Shown here in pieces: positions 19,194 to 29,673 of a DNA stretch of 49,963 bases. The position numbers and the translations under genes are program-made. Numbering within the stretch: the first letter of the stretch is position 1; each line of letters opens with the position of its first letter. The notes below the pieces were generated by a model. It was not told the origin of the DNA, did no database searches, and was given only the letters and a program-made list of their open reading frames with translations. The stretch is taken from positions 1-49,963 of the forward strand of contig NZ_SMKF01000020.1 in NCBI RefSeq assembly GCF_004348325.1, written 5' to 3'. Source of the stretch: Micromonospora sp. KC213. Lineage in GTDB: Bacteria > Actinomycetota > Actinomycetes > Mycobacteriales > Micromonosporaceae.

Positions 19194-20903
19194 TTACGGG
19201 CGGATGTGCGGCTTGAGCGGGCTGGTCACCGCCGCGTACGCGTCGATGATGCCGTACCCGTAGAAGCCGTTGAAGTTCAGCGAGCCGGCGCAGTATGCGT
19301 CGAACTCGGCCGACCGGCCCTCGTTGGCGTAGCTCTGCAGGCGCGGTTCGGGGCAGGCGTGCTCGGCGGCGGTCCGGTAGAGGTGCTGCTCCACCAGGTT
19401 CGGCGCCAGCCCGAAGCCGTTGCGATCCTGCTTCTTGCCGTGCTTGCTGATGATCAGGCCGGCCACGCCGCTGACGTGCGGCGATGCCATCGAGGTGCCC
19501 TGCAGGTAGGTGTAGTACCCGCACTCGCCCTTCGCCGTGCACTGTGTGAAGACCGACTCCTCGAAGCCAGGGACGACGTTGCCGTTCTCGTCGACCGAAC
19601 CCTCCTCCTGCAGCACCTTCTTCGGGTACGTCGAGAGGATCATGTTGGCGTCGGTGCGGTAGGTGTCGGTGCCGTATCCGTCCCGGAACCAGCCGCCGGG
19701 CGCGGCGACCGAGATCTGCTCGGTGCCGTAGTTGGAGTAGTCGGCCTTCTTGCCCGACGGACCGACGGCGGAGACGCCGATGACGTGCGGGCCCTCGACC
19801 GGGAAGTCCCAGCAGCTCTCGTTGTCGATCGGTCGCGGGTACGGGTCGGCGCCGTAGTCCGGGCTGGACACGTCGGTCCGGGGAGCCCCGAGGTCCTCGT
19901 GGTTGTTGCCGAGCGAGCCGACCAGGGTGACGCCCTTACGGTGAGCGAAGTTCAAGGCCCGCTTCATGGCCTTGATGGTGGCCCGCTGCTCGGCCTGCGA
20001 CTCGGGCGAGTCGGCCGGGTTGGCGGTGCAGTTGTACAGCCACGGGTCGACGTAGAACGACATGTTGACCACGTCGATGCCGGCCTTGCCCGCGTACACG
20101 AGTGCGTTGACCACGGGATTGAGGAAGAAGTACCCGGAGTCCTGCCCGCCCTTGAGGTCGACCAGCGACACGTTCGGGGCGACGCCGGAGAGGCCGAAGC
20201 CGTTGGCGGCGGCACCGATGGTGCCGGCCACGTGGGTGCCGTGCCCACCGTCGTCGGTACCGGCCGGGTCGAGGCAGCTCGGCACCTCACACGGGCCGTC
20301 GATGTCGACCATGTCGGGGGCGAAGTTGCGCGACAGTGACCAGTTGAAGTTCGGCGCGAGATCCGGCTGGCTGGCGTCGACGCCGGTGTCGAGGATGGCG
20401 ACAGTCACCCGCCTGTCCCCGGGCTCGACCTTGCGGGCCTTGTCGGCCCGGATCATGCCCAGACCCCAGAGCTTGTCGTCCAACGGGTCGAGCTTGCTGC
20501 TCCTACCCTTGGTGGCCTTGGCCGCGCTCGTGGCCCGGGCCGCGCTCGTGGCCTGGGTGAGCAGGTGTTCCCGCTCAACCCGGTCCAGCTTCGGCTTGCG
20601 TCCGATGGCCTTCTGTTCGGCGGCGCCGACCAGCGCGTCGCTTGCCCGGGCGCGGCTGGCGAAGTCAGCCCGATCGCTGGTGACCTGGAAAAGGCCGACG
20701 TCGTCGGTGCGGGACACCACGGTCCCGCCGGCCGCCCGGATGGCGGCGATGGCCGCGTCGGCGGAGACACCGTCCTCGGCGACCACGGTGAACGTCCGGT
20801 TGCTGGTCGCTCCGGCGTTCACCGGGGCCGACAGGCCAGTCAACGTCAGTGCCAGAGCAGCCGCGGTCGCGACGGCTCCGGCGGTGAAGCGCTTGCTCAC
20901 CAC
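19194..20903 (-). CDS. secreted S8 (subtilisin-like) serine protease
   Basis: A 569-residue preproprotein. Signal peptide 1-30 (ALALTLTGLSAPVNA), inhibitor-I9-like propeptide about 35-110, a charged Ala/Lys linker, then the catalytic domain. The catalytic triad is D172 (AILDTGVD), H221 (GGHGTHVAGT) and S471 (GTSMASPHVSG), with the oxyanion Asn region GSLGNN. Eight or so cysteines suggest disulfides. It ends shortly after the domain, with no anchor. Start GTG at 20903 is favoured by GAGAGG 7 bases upstream; an adjacent GTG is possible. It should be an extracellular protease matured by propeptide removal. Confidence 0.93.
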   Translation of the reverse strand: MVSKRFTAGAVATAAALALTLTGLSAPVNAGATSNRTFTVVAEDGVSADAAIAAIRAAGGTVVSRTDDVGLFQVTSDRADFASRARASDALVGAAEQKAIGRKPKLDRVEREHLLTQATSAARATSAAKATKGRSSKLDPLDDKLWGLGMIRADKARKVEPGDRRVTVAILDTGVDASQPDLAPNFNWSLSRNFAPDMVDIDGPCEVPSCLDPAGTDDGGHGTHVAGTIGAAANGFGLSGVAPNVSLVDLKGGQDSGYFFLNPVVNALVYAGKAGIDVVNMSFYVDPWLYNCTANPADSPESQAEQRATIKAMKRALNFAHRKGVTLVGSLGNNHEDLGAPRTDVSSPDYGADPYPRPIDNESCWDFPVEGPHVIGVSAVGPSGKKADYSNYGTEQISVAAPGGWFRDGYGTDTYRTDANMILSTYPKKVLQEEGSVDENGNVVPGFEESVFTQCTAKGECGYYTYLQGTSMASPHVSGVAGLIISKHGKKQDRNGFGLAPNLVEQHLYRTAAEHACPEPRLQSYANEGRSAEFDAYCAGSLNFNGFYGYGIIDAYAAVTSPLKPHIRP

Positions 20904-21074
20904 ATCAGATCCTCTCGTTGAGGGACGTGGCAGCATCAGACCTCATCGGACGCGGTTTCGCCAGGGGACGATCCGGAATAGAGCCTTATTGACACTTACC
21001 GCGCGCAGGGCGGCGGACAACGCGGCCAAGATGCCCACCTCGGCTTCGGATCGGCCCTGCGGGCGGGCGTGGTG

Positions 21075-22034
21075 TCACGTCAGCGCCGGCGCGTCCGTCC
21101 GTTCCTCGGCCCGTTCGGCGGGGACGCCGCGCAGTTCGTCCAGGCGGACCAGGGCCACCCCGGCGACGATCAGTGCGCCACCGAGGAACTGCACCACGGT
21201 CGGCAGCTCACCCAGCACCAGCCAGGCGATGAGCACCGCGAACATCACCTCGGTCAGTCCGACGAACGACGACAGGCGCGCACCGAGGATCCGCGTCGCG
21301 GCGATCCCGGCGAGGTACGCGACCACCGCCGCGATCAACGACAGTCCGGCGATCGGGACGAGCCAGCTGGTGTGCCGTCCCGCGAAGTCGACCGGCCCGA
21401 AGGTGGCCCGCAGCGGCAGTATCCCGACCAGGCCGAGCAGCGCCAACGCGGTCGCTCCGACCGCCATGCCGAGGCTGGCCATGGTGACCGAGGGCAGTTC
21501 GTCGTCGACCTGGGCGGCGAGCACGAAGTACGCGGCCAGGCCGACCGCCGCGCCGAGGCCCCAGAGCACGCCGACCGGGTCGAGGCGACCGGCGCCGGTC
21601 AGGTCGAGGACGAAGGCGAGCCCGCCCAGCGCCGCGACCGAACCGACCACCGTGAGTCGCCGGGGTCGCTGCCGGTGCACCAGCCACATCCAGGCCACGA
21701 CGAGGACGATGCCGAGGTATTCCAGCAGCAGGGCGACGCCGACCGGCAGGTACCGCACGGCATTGAAGAAGCATGCCTGCGCGGTGGCGACGCCGAGCAG
21801 CCCGAATACACCCACCTGGTTGAGGGTGCGGCGCAGTACGTGGCCCCTGCCACGCAGCGCCAGCACGGCCGGCACGGCGAGCACCAGGGCGGCGATGCCG
21901 ACCCGGGCGATCACCACTGCCTCGGCGGACCACCCGGCTTCGATCAGCGAGCGGGCGAAGGTGCCCGAGGTGGCGAAGGTGACGGCCGACAGGAGAGCCA
22001 GCCCGAGCCCGGCACCAGCGGTTCGTTGCTGCAT
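21075..22034 (-). CDS. EamA/DMT-family transporter
   Basis: A 319-residue protein of ten hydrophobic helices arranged as two EamA repeats. The first starts GLGLALLSAVTFATSGTFARSL and the second VGVLWGLGAAVGLAAYFVLA. The C-terminal tail is charged and cytosolic. Members export amino acids or other small metabolites across the plasma membrane; the substrate is not predictable. It is divergent from a CGNR zinc-finger regulator, with 81 bp between the starts. This is a common actinobacterial pairing, and the regulator probably controls it. Confidence 0.9.
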   Translation of the reverse strand: MQQRTAGAGLGLALLSAVTFATSGTFARSLIEAGWSAEAVVIARVGIAALVLAVPAVLALRGRGHVLRRTLNQVGVFGLLGVATAQACFFNAVRYLPVGVALLLEYLGIVLVVAWMWLVHRQRPRRLTVVGSVAALGGLAFVLDLTGAGRLDPVGVLWGLGAAVGLAAYFVLAAQVDDELPSVTMASLGMAVGATALALLGLVGILPLRATFGPVDFAGRHTSWLVPIAGLSLIAAVVAYLAGIAATRILGARLSSFVGLTEVMFAVLIAWLVLGELPTVVQFLGGALIVAGVALVRLDELRGVPAERAEERTDAPALT

Positions 22035-22115
22035 CGATTCTTCCCACCAGACGCCGTCACGATCAAAGTATTCTTATGCCAGTGACGCTAACGGACCGCC
22101 GAGACAGGAGTCAAG

Positions 22116-22661
22116 TTGCTTTTCGCTCATGACACCGAGTGTGGGCTGGTCGCCGCCACCGCGCTGGTCAACACCGACGGTCGGGACGGCGAAGGGCTGC
22201 CGGACATCGCCGCCCTCGACCGGTTTCTCCTGAGATACGGCTGGACCGGCCGGCACGAGCGCACCGAGGCCGAACTCGACGCGGTCCGCGCGCTGCGACC
22301 CCGGCTACGCCGGATCTGGTACGCCGACGTCGACGAGGTCGTCGCCGTCGTCAACGGGCTGCTTCGGGAATCCCATGCGCTGCCCCAGCTCATCCGGCAC
22401 GACGACGAGCCGTACCACATGCACGCGGTGCCCCGCGACGCGCCGCTGGTCACCCGGATGGCGGTCGAGGCGGCGATGGCGATCGCCGATCTGGTGCGCG
22501 GCGACGAACTGGCCCGACTCGGGATCTGCGCTCACGCCGACTGCGACAACGTGCTGATCGACCTGTCGAAGAACCGGTCCCGCCGGTTCTGTGAGGCGGG
22601 CTGCGGCAATCGTGCGGCGGTCACCGCGTACCGGGCGCGGAAGGCGGCCACTCGCTCCTGA
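22116..22661 (+). CDS. CGNR zinc-finger (ABATE) transcriptional regulator
   Basis: A 181-residue protein. The N-terminal ABATE domain has the TALVNT motif. The C-terminal treble-clef finger is C-x4-C (ICAHADCDNVLIDLSKNRSRRFC) followed by the signature CGNR in AGCGNRAAVTAYRARK. The start is TTG at 22116, supported by AGGAG 6 bases before it. The sequence MLFAHDTECGLVAATALVNT then matches the family. It likely binds the short promoter region shared with the divergent EamA transporter. Its 3' end overlaps the convergent GNAT gene by 41 bp. Confidence 0.9.
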   Translation: MLFAHDTECGLVAATALVNTDGRDGEGLPDIAALDRFLLRYGWTGRHERTEAELDAVRALRPRLRRIWYADVDEVVAVVNGLLRESHALPQLIRHDDEPYHMHAVPRDAPLVTRMAVEAAMAIADLVRGDELARLGICAHADCDNVLIDLSKNRSRRFCEAGCGNRAAVTAYRARKAATRS

Positions 22662-23193
22662 GCAGTTCGTATTCCACCTCACCGTGTTCGGTGCCCGGGA
22701 TCGGGTCGGCGAAATGCAGGTGGAAGGTGCGTAGGTAGCGCAGGCCGGTCTTCGCCATCACCGCTCGGGAGCGGGCGTTGACCGCCATGGTCTGCGCCCA
22801 CACCCGACGTACACCCACCGTCTCGAAGGCGTGCCGGAGCAGAGCCCGAGAGCCCTCGGTGGCCAGGCCCCGCCCCCATGCCGCGCGGCGCAGCCGGTAA
22901 CCCAACTCCGCCTCGGCGCCGTCGTCGGACGGGTCGAGCGCGAACCAGCCCAGGAACTCAGCGGTCGACCGGTCCTCCGCCGCCCACCGGCCCAGTCCGG
23001 GGGTGTGGTCGTACCGGGCGAGGATGCGCGGCAGGTGCTCGTCGCGGACCGTCTCGCGCGGCGTCGGCTCCCCGCCGGTCAGGAAGCGCATGACCTCCGG
23101 GTCGGCGTCCAACCCGACCAGGTTGTCGACGTCGCCGACGGTGAACCGGCGCAGCCGCAGCCGCTCCGTCCCCAGCAGAACCTCTGCGCTCAT
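22621..23193 (-). CDS. GNAT-family N-acetyltransferase (RimJ-like)
   Basis: A 190-residue protein beginning MSAEVLLGTERLRLRRF, the usual opening of RimJ/RimL-type acetyltransferases. The acetyl-CoA loop is LGYRLRRAAWGRGLATEGSR, followed by VWAQTMAVNARSRAVMAKTG. It transfers acetyl from acetyl-CoA to an amine; the acceptor may be a protein N-terminus or a small molecule. The ATG at 23193 is four codons inside a longer frame and is where homology starts. It overlaps the 3' end of the CGNR gene in convergent orientation, so the two messages could be antisense to each other. Confidence 0.9.
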   Translation of the reverse strand: MSAEVLLGTERLRLRRFTVGDVDNLVGLDADPEVMRFLTGGEPTPRETVRDEHLPRILARYDHTPGLGRWAAEDRSTAEFLGWFALDPSDDGAEAELGYRLRRAAWGRGLATEGSRALLRHAFETVGVRRVWAQTMAVNARSRAVMAKTGLRYLRTFHLHFADPIPGTEHGEVEYELLRSEWPPSAPGTR

Positions 23194-23255
23194 GCCCCGA
23201 AGCATGACGGCAGCCGGCCGGCCGGTCGACGGGTTATCCGGTCTACGCTAAGGCC

Positions 23256-23918
23256 GTGGTCAGGGGTCTGTTGCTCGACTTCTACGGCACGGTTGTGGAG
23301 GACGACGACGCGGTCGTGGCCGCGATCGCCGCCCGGGTGGCGGCCGACGCCACGACACCGGTCACCCCCGAGGCCGTCGCGGCGGCATGGATGCGGGAGT
23401 TCGCCACAGTCGCTGAGGGCCCGCCGTTCCGGCTGCTGCGCGACAGCGCACCCGAGAGCCTGGGCCGGGTGATGGCCGAGGTCGGTTGCCCCGGCGACCC
23501 GGTGGCGCTCTACGCGGCCCACCACGCCACCTGGGGGCTGCCTCCGCTGCGGCCTGGCACCCGGAAGTTTCTCACCGGCCTCCGGCTGCCCGTCTGCGTG
23601 CTCTCCGACGCCGACCGGGCCGACCTGGCGGCGGTCGTCGCTCACCACGGCCTGGCCTTCACCGCTGTGGTGACCAGTGAGGATGTCGGGGCGTACAAAC
23701 CGGATGGTGCCATGTTCCGGCGGGCGCTCGCCGCGCTGGGGCTGGCCGCCGACGAGGTGCTGCACGTCGGCGACTCGCTGCGCACCGACGTCGCCGGGGC
23801 GCACGAGGCGGGCATTCGCGCGGTGTGGGTCAACCGGCACGGAATGCCGGCCCCGGCGGGTGCGCCGGTCACCCACGAGATCACCGACCTGACCGGCCTG
23901 ACCACGCTCATCCACTGA
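23256..23918 (+). CDS. HAD-superfamily hydrolase
   Basis: A 220-residue Rossmannoid HAD protein. Motif I is LLLDFYGTVVED (nucleophile D8), motif II VLSDAD, the motif III lysine is in DVGAYKPDG and motif IV is VLHVGDSLRTDVAGA. The residue two after the nucleophile is Tyr instead of Asp. This DxYGT pattern is typical of haloacid-dehalogenase-like members, not of classical phosphatases. The GTG start has TACGCT 6 bases upstream, a possible -10 box, so the message may be leaderless. It stands alone between the GNAT gene and the DUF397 locus. Confidence 0.88.
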   Translation: MVRGLLLDFYGTVVEDDDAVVAAIAARVAADATTPVTPEAVAAAWMREFATVAEGPPFRLLRDSAPESLGRVMAEVGCPGDPVALYAAHHATWGLPPLRPGTRKFLTGLRLPVCVLSDADRADLAAVVAHHGLAFTAVVTSEDVGAYKPDGAMFRRALAALGLAADEVLHVGDSLRTDVAGAHEAGIRAVWVNRHGMPAPAGAPVTHEITDLTGLTTLIH

Positions 23919-24051
23919 CCGGCCCCGTCGCCACCCGGCGGTGGGCTGGCGAAGCGCTGGCGGAGGATTGGCCAGCACTGGCGGAGCGCCGGCGTGGCAG
24001 TGACGCGAACAGGCTCAGGCGAAGGGGTCCGCGACAGGCGGGCCGGTCGGG

Positions 24052-24234
24052 TCAGCGCGGCGGCGCGGCCACACAGGCACGCCAGGCGTACGGGTCGAAG
24101 GTGAGCACCGGCCCGGCCGGATCCTTGCTGTCCCGCACCCCGACCACCCCCGGCACCTTGATCGCCACCTCGACACACTGAGTCGTCTGGTCGCTGCGGC
24201 TGCTCTTTCGCCACACAGCGCCGGTCAACTCCAT
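24052..24234 (-). CDS. DUF397-domain protein
   Basis: A 60-residue protein that is almost entirely one DUF397 domain: GAVWRKSSRSDQTTQCVEVA, VGVRDSKDPAGPVLTF and W-R-ACVA. Such proteins are encoded just downstream of XRE/Scr1-type regulators in actinomycetes and are linked to development. Some act as toxin- or regulator-like partners. Its ATG overlaps the last codons of the XRE reading frame (TCATGGAGTTGA), the normal coupled arrangement. Here that XRE gene is a remnant, so this copy is effectively an orphan. Confidence 0.88.
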   Translation of the reverse strand: MELTGAVWRKSSRSDQTTQCVEVAIKVPGVVGVRDSKDPAGPVLTFDPYAWRACVAAPPR

Positions 24235-24378
24235 GACTCGGCAATCTCCCTCAGCAACTCGACGGACTCCTGCGGCTGATCGCCTTGGCCAGTTCCTCCT
24301 GACTCAACCCGCGCCGGTCCGTGCCCGGCGCAGCTCGGCGACCAGGAAAGCCGCCGGCGTCATCCGTCCGTCCGCCAT
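24225..24378 (-). pseudogene. remnant of XRE/Scr1-type regulator
   Basis: Only about 150 bp of an expected 850 remain. From ATG at 24378 (GGAGGA upstream) the frame reads MADGRMTPAAFLVAELRRAR, the usual start of these regulators, and stops at 24304. The next HTH residues, GLSQEELAKAIS, continue in the frame reached by one missing G. The family C-terminus, ESVELLREIAESWS, is in a third frame and overlaps the DUF397 start. The whole centre of the gene (most of the HTH and the Scr1 domain, roughly 230 codons) is missing. It cannot make a working regulator. Confidence 0.8.
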
Positions 24379-24641
24379 CTCCAGCCGTCCTCCAGCGCCC
24401 CGGTTGATCCATTCCAGCGCCGCACCGATCCGGCGATCCGGGAACGCAGGGCGTCTCGGGCAGCGGGCGCGAACCCTTCCCACCGTAGTGGTGTCGTCAC
24501 CAGACTGTGAAGCGCGACAACACCCCGGCCCACCCTCCGGCCGGGCGGTGTCGCGGTGGGACCGCCCGCTCCCCCGGCCGGCGATCCCACCAACCCGGGG
24601 GCCGATGACGTAACCGATTCAGCTTTCCAGGAGACGACCAG

Positions 24642-25039
24642 ATGCCCCGGCTCATCCGACGACGCCAGCCTGCCCTGTCCCGACCTACCGATCGGCCCAC
24701 ACCGACGCTGGTCAGGCACCTCCGTCGCCTCGCCCCCGGCCTGGCCCGCAACCGACGGCTCCTGCCGCTCGCGCCCTTCGGGCAGGGCCGACCCCGACCG
24801 GTGCCGCTCGCGCCCCGGCACCGCCGGACCTGGCGCGCCTTCCGCCTGTGGTGCTCGTGCGGGCTGCGGTGGCACAGGTGCCCCGACCGGTACGCCGCCG
24901 TGCCGACCGAACCGGTCGCCGAGCTGCCCGCTCCGAACCGTCCGCCCTGGGCTGACGCGACAGTGGCGTACCCGACGGTGGGCGCGCCGGCTGGCTCACG
25001 CCGGCCCAGAAGTGGCGGGCCAACGGCGGTCGCTGGTGA
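24642..25039 (+). pseudogene. frameshifted small hypothetical protein next to XRE/DUF397
   Basis: ATG at 24642 follows AGGAG by about 8 bases and reads MPRLIRRRQPALSRPT. It continues through RNRRLLPLAPFGQGRPRPV and AFRLWCSCGLRWHRCPDR, with a CxC-x6-C pattern. From memory this resembles small proteins encoded divergently from XRE/DUF397 loci in Micromonosporaceae. The expected ending, RAGWLTPAQKWRANGGRW, is present but in the frame reached by one lost base near 24975-24995; it stops at 25037-25039. The unshifted frame runs on into antisense of fumC, which is unlikely to be coding. With one base restored it would be 132 residues. Confidence 0.55.
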
Positions 25040-25118
25040 GCACGGAGCCCCGGCCGCACCTGCCGTTACGCCCCATCCGACTTGCGAGCGGCGGCCCCCA
25101 GGGCGGGTACGTCGCCGG

Positions 25119-26528
25119 TCAGGGGTGGGTCATGCGGAGCAGGTCGAGGGCCTCGTCGAGCTGCTCCTCGGTGAGCTTCCCGGAGTCGACGTGGCCCCGG
25201 GAGATCACCACCTCGCGGATCGAGACCTGCTTGGCCAGCGCCTCCTTGGCGATCGAGGCGGCCTCGTCGTACCCGAGGTGACGGTTGAGCGGGGTGACGA
25301 TGGACGGCGAGCCCTCGGCGTACGCCAGGCAGACGTCGGCGTCCGCGACCAGACCGACCACCAGCCGGTCGGCGAAGATCCGGCTGGACGCGGCGAGCAG
25401 CTTGATCGACTCCAGCAGGTTGCGGCCCATCACCGGGAGCATGACGTTCAGCTCGAAGTCGCCCTGCGAGCCGGCGAACGCCACCGTGGCGTCGTTGCCG
25501 ATCACCTGCGCGCAGACCTGACGCATCGCCTCGGCGACCACCGGGTTCACCTTGCCCGGCATGATCGACGAGCCGGGCTGGAGGTCCGGGATACGCAGCT
25601 CACGCAGGCCGGCGCGGGGGCCGGAACCCATCCAGCGGATGTCGTTGGCCATCTTGTACAACCCCACCGCGATGGTGCGCAGTTGACCGGAGGTCTCCAC
25701 CAGCGCGTCCCGGGCGCCCTGCGCCTCGAAGTGGTTGCGGGCCTCGGTCAACGGCAGCCCGGTGGACTCGCGCAGCTTCTCGATGACCCGGGCGGCGAAA
25801 CCGAACGGGGTGTTGATGCCGGTGCCCACGGCCGTGCCACCGAGCGGCAGCTCGGCCAGCCGGGGCAGCGCCGACTCCAACCGCTGGACGCCGTACCGGA
25901 TCTGGGCGGCGTAGCCGCCGAACTCCTGACCGAGGGTGACCGGGGTGGCGTCCATCAGGTGGGTACGCCCGGCCTTGACCACCGTCTCGAACTCGGCCGC
26001 CTTCTCCTCCAGCGCCCCGGCCAGATGCTTCAGCGAGGGGATCAGATCCTCCACCACGAACTGGGTCGCGGCCAGGTGGATCGAGGACGGGAAGACGTCG
26101 TTGCTGGACTGGGAGGCGTTCACGTCGTCGTTCGGGTGCACCTCCCGGCCCAGTTCCCGGCTGGCCAGGGTGGCGATCACCTCGTTGGTGTTCATGTTGG
26201 ACGAGGTGCCGGACCCGGTCTGGAAGACGTCGACCGGGAACTGGTCGTCGTAGCCGCCGTCGGCCACGTGCGCGGCGGCGGCGGCGATCGCGGCGGCGAC
26301 GTCCGCGTCGATCACGCCCAGTTCTCCGTTCACCTGCGCCGCCGCGCCCTTGATCTGGGCCAGCGCCTTGATCTGCGCCGGTTCGATGCCCCGACCCGAG
26401 ATCGGGAAGTTCTGCACCGCGCGCTGGGTCTGCGCCCGCCACAGCGCCTCGGCGGGCACCTCCACCTCACCCATCGAGTCGCGTTCGATCCGGTAACCCG
26501 TTGCCTCTGGAGTCGTCACGCGTACCAT
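25119..26528 (-). CDS. fumC: class II fumarate hydratase
   Basis: A 469-residue aspartase/fumarase-superfamily protein. Signature [12 protein letters not shown] with the catalytic serine, substrate-binding [13 protein letters not shown], and conserved [17 protein letters not shown] and TPVTLGQEF are present. It interconverts fumarate and malate in the TCA cycle without an iron-sulfur cluster. ATG at 26528 is used; a GTG three codons later is possible. A class I fumarase lies 1.4 kb away on the same strand, so the two types can substitute for each other when iron or oxygen changes. Fumarate is also the end product of the tyrosine pathway encoded in this window. Confidence 0.95.
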   Translation of the reverse strand: MVRVTTPEATGYRIERDSMGEVEVPAEALWRAQTQRAVQNFPISGRGIEPAQIKALAQIKGAAAQVNGELGVIDADVAAAIAAAAAHVADGGYDDQFPVDVFQTGSGTSSNMNTNEVIATLASRELGREVHPNDDVNASQSSNDVFPSSIHLAATQFVVEDLIPSLKHLAGALEEKAAEFETVVKAGRTHLMDATPVTLGQEFGGYAAQIRYGVQRLESALPRLAELPLGGTAVGTGINTPFGFAARVIEKLRESTGLPLTEARNHFEAQGARDALVETSGQLRTIAVGLYKMANDIRWMGSGPRAGLRELRIPDLQPGSSIMPGKVNPVVAEAMRQVCAQVIGNDATVAFAGSQGDFELNVMLPVMGRNLLESIKLLAASSRIFADRLVVGLVADADVCLAYAEGSPSIVTPLNRHLGYDEAASIAKEALAKQVSIREVVISRGHVDSGKLTEEQLDEALDLLRMTHP

Positions 26529-26939
26529 CCTGCCGCGCCCCGGAGCTACCCGCTCAGAAGCCGACAGAAAGCGGATGGGCGGTAGGCAGAGCGGGCACCC
26601 GACTCCGATCCGCCATCCACCAGGAGAATCCCGGCGACATCCAGCCCGCCACCTCAAGGATGCGCCAAGATCCGACGCCCGCAGGTCCTCGAAGGCGCGC
26701 CCTGCGGCTGACTGCCTTATTGTTCCGTAAACTTCCCTATCGGTCTACATGCCTTGCCGTTCTGGGGGGTGTTGGGCATGATAGGTAACTATGAGGGTAG
26801 AGGAAGTTGACTCCGTTGACGAGGGGACCTCCCTGTTCGGCACACCAGCAGGGGCGGGCCGTGTAGCGTGTCGCCCCCGGCGGGGCCGACCAGGTGGGAA
26901 CTCGGTCAGCCCCTACGGGTCGTTCACGGAGCCGACGTC
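26529..26939. other. 411-bp intergenic region, locally less GC-rich
   Basis: No gene seen. The stretch 26700-26830 is visibly richer in A/T than its surroundings and contains GTTGAC-TCC-GTTGAC, a direct repeat. It must hold the promoters of divergent fumC and of the alpha/beta hydrolase gene. I could not fix -10/-35 boxes with confidence. Confidence 0.5.
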
Positions 26940-27818
26940 ATGAGCTCGATCTACCGCTCCGAGAACGGACGCCGCGCGGTGGAGGAGCGTTACCGCGCAT
27001 TCCTGCACGCCTGGCCCGTGCCCTCGACGGAGTCGTTGCTGTCCACCCGCCAGGGTGACACCTTCGTCGTTTCCTGCGGCCCGCCCGACGCCCCGCCGGT
27101 GGTGCTGCTGCACGGTGGCGGGTTCAACTCGGCGGCCTGGTTGAGTGATGTCGCGGATTGGGCCCAGACGCATCGGGTGTACGCCGTCGATGTGATCGGC
27201 GAGCCCGGTCTCAGCGCGCCATCTCGGCCGTCGCTGGAGTCGGATGCATACGCCGAGTGGCTCGATGACGTGCTTGACGGGCTTGGGATCACGCGGACGG
27301 CGTTCGTGGGCGCGTCGCTGGGCGGGTGGCTGGCGCTCGACTTCGCCGTACGCCGACCGGAGCGGGTTGCGCGGCTCGCGCTGCTCGTGCCCGCTGGGAT
27401 CGGGCGTCAGAAGCACGGCGCGCTCATCGCCTCGCTCTTCCTCGTGCCCTTCGGTAAGAAGGGTCAGCGTGCGGCCTACCGCTTCGTGCTCGGTCCCGCC
27501 CCCGCGTCGAAGGTGTCGGGGGCCGAGGCGGCCCTTCACCGAGACTTCGCCGACTACCTGCTGCTCATTCTGATGAACTACCGGATGCGACGCGAGCGGC
27601 TGCCGGTCTTCACCGATGAGCAACTGCGCCACCTTGATGCGCCGATGCTGGTCATTGCTGGAGCAAAGGATCGGATTCTGGACACCCACCACACCGCCCG
27701 CCGGCTGCGTCACCTGTGTCCCGACGCCGCCGTCACCCTGCTGCCCGACACGGGCCACATTCCCACCGGGTACGCCGAGACCATCCAGCGGTTCCTGACC
27801 GACGCAGACCAGGAATAA
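26940..27818 (+). CDS. alpha/beta-fold hydrolase
   Basis: A 292-residue protein. Oxyanion segment VVLLHGGGFNSAAW, nucleophile S126 in FVGASLGGW, acid in IAGAKDRILD and histidine in LLPDTGHIPTGY give a complete triad. ATG at 26940 with GGAG 9 bases upstream. The hydrophobic cap includes a KKGQRAAYRFVLG segment. It hydrolyses an ester, amide or similar bond; the substrate is unknown. It lies between the two fumarase genes in opposite orientation. Codons ending in T or A (CTT, GAT, ATT) are more frequent than in neighbouring genes, hinting at a different history. Confidence 0.9.
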   Translation: MSSIYRSENGRRAVEERYRAFLHAWPVPSTESLLSTRQGDTFVVSCGPPDAPPVVLLHGGGFNSAAWLSDVADWAQTHRVYAVDVIGEPGLSAPSRPSLESDAYAEWLDDVLDGLGITRTAFVGASLGGWLALDFAVRRPERVARLALLVPAGIGRQKHGALIASLFLVPFGKKGQRAAYRFVLGPAPASKVSGAEAALHRDFADYLLLILMNYRMRRERLPVFTDEQLRHLDAPMLVIAGAKDRILDTHHTARRLRHLCPDAAVTLLPDTGHIPTGYAETIQRFLTDADQE

Positions 27819-27916
27819 CGGACCGGAGCGGAACGCCGTGTCCTGTCGGCCGGCGACGGCTGCGCCCGGTTGCCGCCGCCCTGGTCGCCTACCGTTCCGG
27901 GGAGCGGGCCGACGTC

Positions 27917-29584
<1,668 letters not shown>

Positions 29585-29673
29585 GACGGGAAAGCCTAGG
29601 GCAGACCGGTCGATCGGTGACACCCGCCGGGTGGGTCGTGGGAGTCCGCTTCCACCGGCCGGGCGGGGCACGC

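Noticed and set aside
25040..26585. Continuation of the frame at 24642 through the fumC region
   Set aside because: Composition is that of a fumC antisense shadow; the expected C-terminus is found in another frame at 25039.
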